A stretch of 64,000 bases of DNA from positions 372,001-436,000 of the forward strand of contig MU863883.1 in assembly GCA_033296885.1 (NCBI GenBank), read 5' to 3'. Under the pieces are notes generated by a model, which was not told where the DNA came from, made no database searches, and saw only the letters and a list, made by a program, of their open reading frames with translations. The translations under genes were made by a program, and so were the position numbers. This document shows, in pieces, positions 22,836 to 34,479 of the stretch (position 1 is its first letter; each line of letters begins with the position of its first letter). This DNA comes from Triangularia verruculosa (lineage: Eukaryota; Ascomycota; Sordariomycetes; Sordariales; Podosporaceae).

Positions 22836-24053
22836 CTAATCCGAGTCGCTGTCATATGCTACCAGTGGCCCCGCAGCCGCCTTGGGTGCTGGTTTCGAAG
22901 CAACAGCTACCCGGGCCCCCTGAAGCGCAGCAAGCGTACTGCTTGATAATATACCCCCTTTCTGTTCCTCCTCCTGCTGCTGTGGTTGCTGATCGTATTG
23001 CTGTTCTTGAAGCATCTCCTGTTCTGCAGCCTCCAACATCAGCCTCTGCTCATGCTCCAGCTCGAACCCTTCCCTCCCCCTTGGGTTCACAGCATTCGGT
23101 CCCCGTGCAAAATGCACCTCATCTGGCGCCTCATACCCCTCTAGCCCGTACCCGCTCTCGATTTTCCTCCTCTTTCTCGCCTCTGGATCCTTCCCTTCGA
23201 TCTCAGCCACGAACTCGGCGGGCAAAGCCTTTCGAATAGCCTCGGCGGCCTGTTCTTCGATCCTCCTCGCCTCTCGCTTCTGAGCCATTGGGTTTGGGTC
23301 CGGCAAGGACCACCTCAAATTCAGAATCTCGTTGCCCTCCAGTGACTGCCATGCCATAGCCTCCTTTGCGAATTCGGCGTTCGCCAGATCGCGGTAGGTG
23401 ACGAATGCAATGCCCCTATTGGAGAGGACTCTTATTCTTTCGATCGGCCCCCATTCAGCGAAATGACGGGCGACAATCTCCTCAATGTCATCGGACACAT
23501 GAATTCTTCCAACATAAATCGTGCGATTCTGGCGACTGAAAGACCCAACACCGCCCATATCATCGCGATAGTCGGAGAACTTGTCGCGGCCGAAACAGTC
23601 GACGTTTTGCGGGAAAATATCGTAGGTACCGGGGAGGCGGTGGAGGTAGTCGCAGTCTTGGCCTTTGTGACAGACACCTCGAGCGAAGTACAGGCAGAAG
23701 AAAGCGCCTGGGTGGCCGTCGGCCTTGGTGTAGCCGGAGTCGAGAGCAATGTTGCATCTTCCCTTGGCATGAGTTTGGCTCATGGCCGAGTCCTCCTTGT
23801 CGCCGCCCGCCCATTTGTTGTACCAAATGTTGAATGTTGTTCCGGTCTGCGCTGGGGGCTCAGATTTGACGGTGGCTGGGTCGACTTGAGCACGCGCTGG
23901 CCTCTTCTTGCGGCGGATGATCTTTTTGACTTTCTTCTCGGCAGGCGCGGCGACCTCGGTATTGTTATTAGTGGTGGTGAGGGCGAGGGTGTCTTCGGAG
24001 GCCATGTCGGGGAGGTCGACAGCCGTATCTGGCTTGTCGATGACTTCAGCCAT
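22836..24053 (-). CDS. CWC2: Pre-mRNA-splicing factor Cwc2
   Basis: Prp19-complex (NTC) protein that contacts U6 snRNA and the catalytic core of the spliceosome; the metazoan counterpart is RBM22. Intronless, 405 aa. After an acidic start and a basic KKIIRRKKRPARAQ patch comes the Torus region (FNIWYNKWAGGD), then the CCCH zinc finger (CLYFARGVCHKGQDCDYLH). The connector DRYDDMGG-like block is seen as FSDYRDDMGGVGSF. Next is an RRM with RNP2 RTIYVGRI and RNP1 GIAFVTYR, then the SLPDPNP block. The C-terminus is Gln-rich and disordered. Every Cwc2 landmark is present. It is divergent from RBG2 across 496 bp. Confidence 0.95.
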   Translation of the reverse strand: MAEVIDKPDTAVDLPDMASEDTLALTTTNNNTEVAAPAEKKVKKIIRRKKRPARAQVDPATVKSEPPAQTGTTFNIWYNKWAGGDKEDSAMSQTHAKGRCNIALDSGYTKADGHPGAFFCLYFARGVCHKGQDCDYLHRLPGTYDIFPQNVDCFGRDKFSDYRDDMGGVGSFSRQNRTIYVGRIHVSDDIEEIVARHFAEWGPIERIRVLSNRGIAFVTYRDLANAEFAKEAMAWQSLEGNEILNLRWSLPDPNPMAQKREARRIEEQAAEAIRKALPAEFVAEIEGKDPEARKRRKIESGYGLEGYEAPDEVHFARGPNAVNPRGREGFELEHEQRLMLEAAEQEMLQEQQYDQQPQQQEEEQKGGILSSSTLAALQGARVAVASKPAPKAAAGPLVAYDSDSD

Positions 24054-24549
24054 ATTTGCGATTTGAATTATGATGCTGGGGGAGATGGTGCTGTAATGCG
24101 GTGTATAAAACTTCGTATAGCTTCAAATAAACCAGGCGACTGGCGGTGTGAAGTTGTTGCGCCTGCGGCGATGAATGCGATGGCTGGATCTTTGGTTGTA
24201 GCTTTTCGAAAGTTGTGATGTGATGAAATGCGCGAATCCAAGTTGAGTTGGCAACGCGCCGAAAATTGACAAGCTTCCCGGTACCTTGCTGACCCACCCG
24301 GCCCACAGACAGTCCAAGGTACGCTAGTCAAAGCAGGCAGGCGGTGAGGTTTTCAGCGTGCCACTCTTGCCCCTCCTGCCCCTCAGAAATTCTGCCACTC
24401 TCTGAACGTGGGGTCAGTCTTGTCTGTCTTGAACGGTGGTTACCGGATCAGTAGACGATTGTGGTGCTTGTCGCGATTCCCGATTTTATACCACTTACTT
24501 TTGGGAGGAGAACAGAGGAGGCCCTGTTGGAGGTCTCATATCAGTCAAG
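24054..24549. promoter_or_regulatory. Divergent promoter region of CWC2 and RBG2
   Basis: A 496 bp head-to-head intergenic region between a splicing factor and a translation GTPase. A CTGCCCCTCAG-like C-rich block at about 24368-24386 lies on the RBG2 side. No TATA box is evident. Confidence 0.35.
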
Positions 24550-25994
24550 ATGGTGAACATTACGGAAAAGATCAAGGAGTTAGTTATCTCAATTTGACCC
24601 TGTTCATCCAGTTATTTGATGAGCACAGACAGGCTGACGGGGTGGAATCGTGAAATAAACCAGGATTGAGGAGGAGATGAGAAAGACCCAAAGTTTGTAC
24701 CAACCCGTCCAACCAATACAGTGTTACGGTGACTAACATATATCTCAGAAAACAAGGCTACTGGTAATTACATACTTCACCTGTGATGAGACTGGAGATC
24801 CCGTATCTAACAACTCACCTTAGAATATCACTTGGGTCTCTTGAAGGGGTAAGTGAGTGGCCCTGCCCTCTCAACCACCTATCACTTACTTACACCCTCA
24901 CATAGTAAACTCGCACGTCTCCGCGCACAACTTCTCGAGCCTGGCCCGGGATCCGGCGGTGGCGGCGGCTCCGGCTTCGATGTCAGCAAATCCGGCGATG
25001 CGAGAATAGCCCTCGTCGGCTTTCCCTCCGTCGGTAAATCCACCTTCTTATCCAAAGTAACCAAGACCAGATCCGAGGTTGCCGCTTATTCTTTCACAAC
25101 CCTGACCGCCATCCCCGGTGTGCTTGAATATGGCGGCGCCGAGATCCAGCTGCTCGATCTCCCCGGTATCATCGAGGGTGCCTCCGAAGGCAAAGGTCGC
25201 GGTCGTCAAGTCATCTCCGCCGCCAAAACCAGTGATCTCATCCTGATGGTCCTCGATGCCACCAAGAGAGCCGAACAGAGAGCCCTCCTCGAGGCAGAGT
25301 TGGAAGCAGTAGGCATCAGGTTAAACCGCGAACCCCCGTGCGTACTTTCCCTTAACCCTCCCCCCACAACCTTTCCCACCCCCTCAAATATTAACACTGT
25401 CCATCAAGAAACATCTACCTCAAGGCCAAAAAAGCCGGCGGCATGAAAATCACCTTCCAATCCCCCCCAAAGGGCATCGACGAAAAGATGATCATGAACA
25501 TCCTCCGCGACTACAAGATCCTCAACTGTGAGGTCCTTGTCCGCGACGAGAACTGCACCGTCGACGACCTCATCGACGTCATCATGGCCAACCACCGAAA
25601 GTACATTAAGTGCCTCTACGTCTACAACAAGATCGATGCCGTGTCTCTCGACTTCCTCGACAAGCTCGCCCGCGAGCCCCACACCGTCGTCATGTCGTGC
25701 GAGCTCGACCTGGGCATCCAGGACGTGATCGACCGGTGCTGGAAGGAGCTGAACCTGATCAGGATCTACACCAAGCGCAAGGGCACCGACCCCGACTTCA
25801 GCGAGGCCCTGATCGTGAGGAGCAACAGCACCATCGAGGACGTTTGTGATAGGATCCACAGGACGCTGAAGGATACCTTCAAGTACGCGCTGGTGTGGGG
25901 AGCGAGCGCGAGGCACATACCGCAGAGGGTAGGGTTGGGCCACCCGGTTTGTGATGAGGATGTGGTGTACATCGTCAGTGGGTGGAAGGCTTAG
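24550..25994 (+). CDS. RBG2: DRG-family GTPase, Rbg2/DRG2 type
   Basis: Ribosome-associated TRAFAC GTPase. Rbg2 partners with Gir2 in yeast; DRG2 partners with DFRP2 in animals. I resolved six exons: 24550-24578, 24664-24692, 24749-24763, 24824-24848, 24906-25337 and 25409-25994, giving 371 aa. The first four are 29, 29, 15 and 25 nt. Joined, they give the family N-terminus (TQKNKATEYHLGLLKGKLA), which confirms the model. G1 is GFPSVGKST, G3 DLPGIIEGA, G4 NKID and the C-terminal TGS domain ends PQRVGL...DEDVVYIVSGWKA. DRG2-type residues (SGDARIALVGFPS; FKYALVWG) separate it from DRG1/Rbg1. The last acceptor is AAG, not CAG. A glycine-rich insert (PGSGGGGGS) follows the N-terminal helices. Confidence 0.95.
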
Positions 25995-26630
25995 TTTTTC
26001 TTTCTTTAGGTGGTTAGCAACAAGAATAAGACCATTTTTTTTAGCGTTGAAATACCGTCTCAGCAATCCTGATGTAATCTGCCTAAAGATGACTTGCTGC
26101 AACTGAGTACCTATCGATGCGGCCGAGAGTGTCAACGGTAATGCTTCCGGTTATTTAGAGAAAGACAAGACGAGAAACAACAAAAACAGAAGAAAGTATG
26201 TGTATAGTGGCAGTGATTTATTGCCTCTCAATTGTGTTTTTTGTACAAAACGGTAATCTGTCATAGTAATCATTTCCCCAAATAGAACTCCCTTCCCCAT
26301 TGTCTTTTCCCCTCAGCAACAAAACTGGTGTCCGAAAGCAAGGCAAAGCAAAAAAAAACAAGCCAACCGTCAACGCCCTTGAGATCTCTTTCCCAATGCC
26401 CCATAGACCAAATACCCTTCTCTTCCCTTTCCTTGAGAGTAGTAGTAGTGTGTGTTGGGTGTATTCTGACAAATAAAAAGAAAAAAAGGTTGTAGTAGCA
26501 ACGGGTAAAAACAACGGTTGCCAAACAATCGAGGTAGTCTGACAACAAGGAAGAAGTTTGGTTTGTGTCGAAGAGAAGGAAGAAAAGGAAAAAGGACGGT
26601 CGCTGTGTTCATGGGTGGTGACACAGCCTT
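25995..26630. other. Convergent intergenic region between RBG2 and SPO12
   Basis: About 640 bp between two stop codons. It is AT-rich, with T and A runs (for example near 26034-26042 and 26348-26358) that suit the 3' ends of both genes. Nothing looks coding. Confidence 0.5.
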
Positions 26631-27135
26631 TTAGTTGCCGGCGGCAGGGGGAGCAGCAGGCTTGGGCTTGCTGCCGAACAAGAGCCCGCCTTGGCCGTCG
26701 AGTTTCTTAGACGACGCCTGGGCGAACAGGGACTTGGGTTTGACGCTGTTTGACGCATCGATGGTTAGCATTGTGTCCGTCTCGATGGAGGAAGACCGGC
26801 GACCTTGTGTCGGTTGGGGGATGACGACTTACTTCTTGCCAACTTGCTTGTTTCGGAAGGCGCTCAGCTTGGCTGTGCAAGGGGACATGAGGTTGTCCGA
26901 AGGGGAGATGTAGGTTTTCCTGTGTTGGATGTGTTAGCGGATTGATAACGACGACAAACAGAAAGGGAAAAACATACTCCTCCTGCATCTTGCTCTGAAA
27001 GACCTGACGGTGGTACTCCATGCTCATAGTATCGGGCTTGACACAGGTCTCAGTCGACGAAGAGGAATTGTTGTTGTTGTCCTGAGTGGGAAGCGACATG
27101 TTGACGTCCTTTGCGGCGAGAACGTTGGCAGACAT
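26631..27135 (-). CDS. SPO12: Spo12-family mitotic exit regulator
   Basis: Three exons: 27135-26978, 26919-26833 and 26745-26631, giving 119 aa. Introns have GTATGT and GTAAGT donors and CAG acceptors. The diagnostic Spo12 motif is in exon 2: KTYISPSDNLMSPCTAKL, followed by SAFRNKQVGKK and, after the intron, NVKPKSLFAQ. In budding yeast Spo12 is a nucleolar member of the FEAR network that promotes release of Cdc14; the serine-proline sites in this motif are the known CDK/Cdc14-type phosphosites. The N-terminus is Asn/Ser-rich and disordered, and the end is Pro/Ala-rich. The function in filamentous fungi is inferred by homology. Confidence 0.9.
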
Positions 27136-27858
27136 TGTTTTTATGTTGGTTTTTTCTTGCCGGCTGTCAAGAGGGGTATGGATGGGTGTGGGTATGGTGA
27201 TTGTTTTGGTCGCACAAGAGGTTGGTCTGGGTCTGCTCGGTTGGGTAAGCAACGGAACGGACGGTTCGGCTGGCTACTGGAATGAAGGAAGGGAAATCGA
27301 CGAATCGACTTTGTCCAAGCAATGCGAGCTGAAGGTTGCGCAAGACGGAAGTGCCAAAAAAGCAGGATTTTGTCTGTGGCAGGGTAGCAAAGATGTGGTG
27401 CGGTAACCAGAGGTGACGACGGCAGAATTGGTTTGCTGAGCGGTTGGTCGACTTAAATTGGCTGCAGAACTGGGGCGGAAGTGAATGCTGGGGGGTTGTG
27501 GGCTGAGAATGGGAGCAAGTGAGGAAGAGTGTGTGCAGGAAATAGGCAGAAAAAAAAACAACAGACTGCCGTTTTGGGTAGCGACGACCGGGCAACGGAG
27601 CATCATCGCACAGACCCCACAACAATCCAAGCCCCTGCCCCTGGCCGGGATTCCATGGGAAGAGGCATCCAGACAAGAGTCATGCCGCTCGGCGCCTGTG
27701 ATCATGCCAAACACCCATTGGTTACAGCGAGAAATCAAAAGTCACTGACAAATCCCATTCATACAGTGGAGCAAAAGATACAAGCATTGATAATGTATTC
27801 CCTGATACTACCCAAAATACTCGCCTGAATTCAAAAGAACAGTAATTTGACATGAAAA
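27136..27858. other. SPO12 promoter/leader and 3' flank of the acyl-CoA dehydrogenase gene
   Basis: About 720 bp. The part near SPO12 is likely a long leader. Open frames on the minus strand here lack domain signals and extend through the promoter. No separate gene is supported. Confidence 0.4.
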
Positions 27859-29389
27859 TTAGTGCTTGATGTTCGATCCAAGCTCCGACCTGGTTACCGA
27901 GTACTTCTTCAGCAACTCCTCGGCCTTTGCCTGTTGAGCAGCAATCTTGGCGGCCACTTCCTTGCCGCGGCGGTTCTCGTTTCTGCCCATCTGCTGCAGA
28001 TGCACCTCGTCTGGTCCATCCGCCAGCCTCAGAGTGCGGATCTGAGCCCACATGTTGGCCAAGGGAGTGTCCTGACTGACACCAGCTCCACCAAATGACT
28101 GCACCGCCCTGTCAATGACAGTCAGAGCAGTCTGGGGAACAAGAACCTTAGCCTGGGCGATCTCCTTGAGCGCGGCCTTGGGACCTTGCTCATCCATCTT
28201 GATGGCAGCGTTAAGGACCACCAGGCGAGCAGCGTCGATCTCAAGACGAGACTTGGCAACCCATTCGAGGATGACACCGTGCTCACGCAACTGCTTGCCA
28301 AAGGGAGTCTTCTTGGGATCGTTGATGCGCATGAGCATCCATTCCAAGGCACGCTCAGCGGCACCGATGGTCCTCATGGTGTGGTGGATGCGGCCGGGAC
28401 CAAGACGGCCCTGGATGATCTCGAAGCCACGGCCCTCGCCGAGTACGAGGTTGCTGGCCGGAACGCGGACGTTGTGGAAGGTGATGTGACCGTGTCCATG
28501 GGGAGCATCATCGTAGCCATAGACAGAAAGCATGCGGTGAATGGTGATGCCCTTGGTGCCCGATGGCACAAGGATGACGGATTGCTGCTTGTATGGGTCC
28601 TTGTTGTTGGGGTCACTCTTGCCCATGACAATATAAATCTTGCAGCGCGGGTCACCGGCACCACTGGACCACCATTTCTGTGACTTTTGTTAGCTTAGAC
28701 CTCTCCATCGTGGGGCAGGATCACTCACGGAGCCATTCAGGACATAGTGATCGCCATCCCGGACCATCTTCAGTTCGATATTCCGAGCATCTGAAGAGGC
28801 AACCTGGGGCTCTGTCATGAGGAAGGCGGAGCGGATGACACCGTCCATCAGGGGCCTGAGCCACTCAGCCTTTTGAGCGTCGTTGCCATACCTGGCCAAC
28901 ACCTCCATGTTGCCAGTATCAGGGGCAGCACAGTTGACCGCCTCAGAAGCAACTCTGGACTTGCCCAACCACTCAGCCATCAAGCCATATTCGAGGTTGG
29001 TGAAGCCCGGGGACTCCTTGTAGTGACCCTTGGGCAGGAACATGTTCCAGAGGCCCAGGGACCTCGCCTTCTGTTTGAGGTCCTCAAGGATCTTGGGGTG
29101 AGCTTTCCATCTCGCGTCACCGACACCCACCTGGGCCTCAAAGACTGTATCGGCACTGAAGTGACATCATTAGACCAGCTCCGTTTGGGATTGACAAGTA
29201 TGGGTAGATTGGACATACGGGATGCAGTCTTCTTCAACAAACTTGGCAACGATGTCCAACGTCTTTGCCGCCTTGTCGCTAATGCGATCGCGAACCTACT
29301 CCTCGATATTAGTGATATGCTGCGGGATGCGGAGGTGGAGCGGTATGCACGGGGAGGCTTCATACAGTGATGGGGATCTGGGCCGACAT
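27859..29389 (-). CDS. Acyl-CoA dehydrogenase, ACAD10/11 type
   Basis: FAD enzyme that introduces the alpha-beta double bond in acyl-CoA during fatty-acid oxidation. Four exons: 29389-29366 (only 24 nt), 29295-29219, 29155-28729 and 28677-27859, giving 448 aa. The FAD/substrate motif FLMTEPQVASSDARNIEL and the GPGRIHHTMR motif are characteristic of the ACAD10/ACAD11 branch. The C-terminal QSFGGAGVSQDTPLANMWAQ block with RLADGPDEVH is also typical. No APH-like kinase domain or N-terminal cytochrome b5 is fused, unlike some relatives. The C-terminus (SNIKH) is not a PTS1 peroxisomal signal and no clear mitochondrial presequence is visible, so location is open. Substrate length cannot be told from sequence. 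Confidence 0.93.
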
Positions 29390-31671
29390 GTTTTCTGGTG
29401 GCTTAAAGTTTCAACAAACTTGGTGATTTGGCAAAAGGTTAACAAACTCTAAAGGAACAAAGACAGGTCCGGCACTGCTAATAAACGATGCATCAAGGTC
29501 AATACGAGCGCGCCTCCTGTTCAATGCATGGCGATGAATGGTCCGGCTCAGCTGATGGTTGAGCCGAGTTCCCTGCTCCCCCTTCCCTGCCGAGGTTCAA
29601 TTCGTGGGGAATGTGGAGCTGGAGACTGCCAAGAGTCCGGGGCCGTCCAATTGAGCCCCTCAGTTGGCGCTTTCCGTTTTCCGCGCTTTTGATAAGCATT
29701 TCCATCGCACTTCACCATGGGGAAGACATCGTAATATCCGTAACCTTCACCTCGGCCTCATGGTTTCGATCAGCTCATTTTTCAGGAGTCGTCTTCTCCA
29801 ACCTCAACTTGCGATTTATGTGTCGATTGAGACACCTCCGCTCCCCAATCCCCACACCTCAACTGGCATTTGGAGCTAGCCGCTGCCTTCTCTTTAACCC
29901 ACTGCTTCAGCGCCGCCCGTTCCTCTACCTTGATGGCCAGCTTATATCCCATCATTCCGGCTCTCTATCGATCTATAAAACTTTATTCTGCGTCGAGAAA
30001 GACCATTCCTTTTCTATTGACGTCATGTTTCATTCCTAGCATATCAGTCGGAAATCCTCCAATGCCGACACCTTGGCTGAACTGGCTTTATGCTTCTCAA
30101 GATCGCAGCATGAAGCTTAAGAGCAGTGTTTACTTTGGAAAACAATGATGAACTGGAATTCCGGGAAGGAAGAGAATTTTGTGCTCGGCATGCTTATTTA
30201 TAGGAGCCCCGTACCTGGGCCTCTCTCTCCGGGCTGATTTTCTGAGCCATCATGGGACGCTTACGCAGTCCGCCGCGAATGCCCTCTTGTCACTACGACC
30301 ATCTGCCAACACCTCAGGACACTCTGTTTTCTCTGTGACTTTTCAAGTAGTGAGAGAATTACGTAGACCTGAAAATCTGACCACCACATTCGTCATTTAT
30401 CACCGGTCACACTTGCAATGTTCTCGTAGCAAATAGCAGGCACCGACATCTCAACCTTCTACCTAGACCCTTGTCGATCCTCTCAAGCGTCATTGGAGAC
30501 GTCAACCCGCCCAACCAGGGTAAGCACCACAATGAAGCCCCTCCCGATCGGACCTGCGAACGGGGGGCAAGGCGGGGCAAGGGTCTCTGTCAAACTGCAG
30601 ATCCCCAAACGCCGTTCGACTGACAGTTGCAGAAGACGCACCTCTCGATGCAACATCGTCAACAGCCCAGCCCTATCGAGCACCATCCGCTCTCACCATG
30701 TTGCAGGTAGAGAGACGGGAGGTTGGGTCAGGAGGGCGCATCTTGGTTTTCCTTGGAACATCGCGATCCAATCGCCGCACAGCTGGTAGGATAAGGTACC
30801 TAGCCACAGCGCATGTGTCTTCGTATATGTGCAAAGATTCAGAGTTTCAAGAAGCTGTCTCGTCGTGTTCACTACACCAGCTGCACCCAAGTACACGTGT
30901 GAGCATTTAGCCGACGAGCTATTCTGCCCCCTTAAATGACTCAGTGAGCAGAAGAGATCGTGGAAGCACCAGTTCAAACTGGCAGGTTGCTGATAAGCAG
31001 AAAGCTGCGCGTTTTGGGCGCCCACCCCCTGGTCCACAGGGGCCCTTATCATCCTTGTTCGCATCCCCATCCGCCACGCGCTGCCCACCCACGCAGCAGC
31101 TTGCCGTTCTTTGGGCCCCTCTTTGGCCCTTCAATTTGTTGGCCCGTCTGTTGGTGAACAAGCTATCTCTCAACTCGCCATCCCCCGTTTTGGCGCTCAG
31201 CCCTCTATTCCTCATTGCCTTTGACATCAACGTCGCCTCTTGCGGTTGACGTAGTCACTTTAGGCAATTCGGTTCGGAGCGCCGGAGCAAGGCACCCACT
31301 CACCGCCAACCCGGCGGGTGCCCCTTCGCCTGTTGAGTGCTCGAGTGTTCATCGCAAACCACCAACTTGATACTTGTTCAGCATGCCTGAAACCTAACCC
31401 CTCATCCCAACTAAACGACATCCGAACGGTCACCTCTAAAGTCTTCTAGTTGGCGGGTCGACACCTCTTCGAGGCCGGCACTTTTTATTCCTGACTAAAT
31501 ACGCCTTTGGCTTTCGTTTCTTTGACAGTCACAGTCCCCCGTCGCACTGCACCTTCGATGCCCATTTCCGCATAGGTTGCCTCGCTGCGGTCCTCCACAC
31601 CACCAGTACCTACATGGTACAAGACTCCAGCCACAACTACACATGTTGACGCGCTGCGCATAGCCATCAAC
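29390..31671. other. Long divergent intergenic region, no gene seen
   Basis: About 2.3 kb between the starts of the acyl-CoA dehydrogenase and the CaaX deubiquitinase. Several open frames exist but none shows a domain or fungal codon pattern. A perfect TGACTCA (Gcn4/AP-1 type) occurs at 30938-30944 and an AGGTACCTA word at 30794-30802. The CT-rich segment 31480-31670 is probably the leader of the plus-strand gene. Confidence 0.45.
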
Positions 31672-34479
31672 ATGAAGGCGGCACAACTGATAATGCCCAA
31701 AAAGTTCCGGAGTGTGCGAGACAAGAGTGGAAGCCATCGACGTAACAAGTCATCCGAACCTGGCGCAAAGGTCAGTGTGGACGCAGCCGTCGCGACTCCG
31801 GAAAAGCTTGTTCCATTGCTGATTATTTCTTCCAGGCTCGCCCGTTAACGATCGATTCCTGGCTCTCTATCTTTAGGCCAGAGTCTGCGAAGCAAGCCCA
31901 GAGGGAGAAAGAGGTGGAGGAAAAGGAAGCTGGAAAGGTATGTTTGTCGAGCGACCTAACCGTTTGATTCGGGAGGTAGAACGGGGCCTGACACCGGTGA
32001 CACAGGTCGAGGAGATCAAAAGGAAACTCGAAGAGCTCAACTACCACGAAATCACCCCCGACATTATCCGCTATGCCCTCGACTCCAAGTTCGCCGGCGG
32101 TGACGTCGAAAAGGCTCTCGAGTTATTACAACTGCAGCAACAAGCCTTTGCTGGGATAATAGAACCGTATAATGCCAACGTACAGATGCTGGGAGCCGTA
32201 AACAGGGGCAATGTTACGTGCTACCTTGACGCCCTACTTTTCGCCATGTTCGCCAACCTTCAGGCATTCGAATGCATGTTGAAGAATGACTCCACAGATG
32301 AGGCCCAGAGGAAACTGGCCGCTTTACTCCGATTATGGGTTAACATGCTGCGAAGTGGGAAACTGATTCCCACAGACGTGGTATGGATTTATCACTTCGA
32401 TTCCCGGGGTTAAACTAACTTGGTACGCAGACGCAACACATTCAGGAATCGCTAGCTGCCTGTGGTTGGAAGGAAGCCGAGCTCCTCGAACAACAGGATA
32501 CCTCGGAGGCATTTGCATTCATTACAGAGACGCTGCAATTACCATTGCTAAAACTTCAGGTCGACTTGTTTCACCAAGGAAAGGGCGATAAGGATGACCA
32601 CAAAGTTGCGTACGAGCGGCTCCTCAACCTTGCCGTTCCGCCCGACCCATCGGGAAAGGGCATCAAACTAGAGGACTGTCTGGAGGAATATTTCAACAAC
32701 AAGGTCGATGTACTTCGAGACAGCCTGGAGGAAAAGAAGGGCGGGTTTTCAACACCAAAAAACACTCTATTGGGTACCACAGAAGAGGACGCCCAAACGC
32801 CAACTGACAATGGCGAGAGTTCGAAACTGCAGCGCAGATGGACGATGCAGGAAACCATCACACATTCTCCGATATCCATGACCAGCCCTACTCTCGAATC
32901 CGCCACTACCGAGTCCCCGGCCGTGTTGCGTAATAGGTCTACGAGCATCATCCAGCGAATTGTGGTCAAGGATGAAGAAGATTCGGCCAGCGGTGAAGCA
33001 GAATGCTCACCTAGGAAACACAAACGCAAAATCTCAACCATCGTGAAAGCTGTGACGATCCCAGCGTGGCAGTTCTTCCGGCTAATTCGTTCGTAGTCCT
33101 TCTCCCCTTTGGTTTGAATTCAAAGCTGACGTTGTATAGCATGGCACGCCACGACGAACAGCGAACCTAGTAACGACGCAGAGGTCGCTCGCCATTTTAA
33201 CCAGCGACCTGTAGTAGGGATTTGCTTGAAGCGGTATACAATGACGGAACAGGGAGTTCCTAAGCGGCAAAATACCTTGATTGACATTCCGGATAGCCTG
33301 CGGTTGCCACAGTTTATGGCAGAGGATATCAACGCCAAGGATAATGACTCTGGTGGACTTCGGGAGGAGTTCAAACTGGTCCTGCAGTCGGTGGTCTGCC
33401 ATCGTGGTGATTCTTTACATAGCGGCCATTACATATCCTTTGCTCGAGTGGCCCCGAAGCTGTTGACTGAGAATCGGAGATACGACGACGACCCACCGCC
33501 GGATTATGAAGAGCAACAGTGGGCTAAGTTTGACGACCTGGCGGTGGACAACCGAGTGACGTACGTCGACGATATCAAGCAGTCGCTCCGAGAAGAGATG
33601 CCGTATCTTCTTTTCTACCAGGTTGTTCCCCTGGTGGATGTGACGACAGCCTCTACCGACGGTTCGGTTATCGAACCGCCTGCGTATAAGGAGTCAAACG
33701 GCAAAGTTCCAGCTACTCCGATCGTCGAGTCTCCGAAGGAACCCATGAATGGCACGATATCAAGGGCAGCTAGCGGCTTCTTTGACTCAGCTACGACTTT
33801 CACCCAGAACAGCGAGAAGCCGTCTATTCGCTTGAGCTCGGAAATGAACATGGACCAGAGACTGAGCTTTGACGACGACCCTTATTCGATCAACACCAAG
33901 GTCGATAACTCCCGGCGCGGTAGTCTGTCCGTTTCAGACTCAGCCGCCGCCACCGCCGCCATTACCCCGGAGGCGACCTCGCCCGCAGCCACGACGCCAA
34001 TCGCCGCCCAGGAAGAAAGCAAGGATGAATCAACTGCAGCTAGGCTTTCGAGAGCAGCGGCCAAGTTCAAGACGGGGAGCAAATCTCGCCCTACTAGTCA
34101 GATAGGCGAGGGAAGGCTTAGTTCCACCATCTCTAGATTGGGTTTCATCCGGCCGAGCAAAGACGGGTCGACGTCGAGCAACGGCAGTACCGCGGTGATT
34201 GTGGTGCCATCTGTGGACGGCGTGGTAGCGATCGACGAGCAGGCCGTGGTTACGGAGGAGGAGGCGTCGGGGTCTGACACGGCCAAGGAGAGCAAGAAGG
34301 AGAAGGGGAAGGAAAAGGAGCAGCATCATCATCACCTGGGGTATCAACACGACAGGGGAAAGAAGGAAAAGGATAAGGGGAAGAAGAAGGATGGAGAGGG
34401 GGATAAAAAGGAAAAGAAGGAGAAGGGTAAAGGGAAAGAGAAGGACGGGTTACCGGAGCGGGAGTGCAGTGTCATGTGA
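31672..34479 (+). CDS. USP-family deubiquitinase with UBA-like N-terminus and C-terminal CaaX box
   Basis: Cysteine protease that removes ubiquitin. Five exons: 31672-31770, 31836-31937, 32006-32380, 32431-33088 and 33140-34479, giving 857 aa. A UBA-like helix set (KRKLEELNYHEITPDII...EKALELL) precedes the Cys box NRGNVTCYLDALLFAMF (Cys139). The CYLD-like CYLDxxLF form replaces the common CYxNSxLQ. QQDTSEAF follows. The His box is CHRGDSLHSGHYISFAR (His508), and WAKFDDLAV supplies the acidic residue. All catalytic elements are present, so it should be active. Residues 165-410 contain a disordered Ser-rich insert. After the catalytic core comes a long Ser/Ala region, then a Lys/Glu-rich tail (KKEKDKGKKKDGEGDKKEKK) ending CSVM-stop: a CaaX box that predicts farnesylation. 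The specific orthologue name is unknown to me. Confidence 0.9.

Noticed and set aside
29574..29612. GGTTCAATTC, a possible tRNA B-box
   Set aside because: No matching A-box or acceptor-stem pairing upstream; no cloverleaf can be drawn.
29500..31250. Several 70-140 codon frames in the long divergent intergenic region
   Set aside because: No domain, no consistent codon bias, and frames overlap on both strands.
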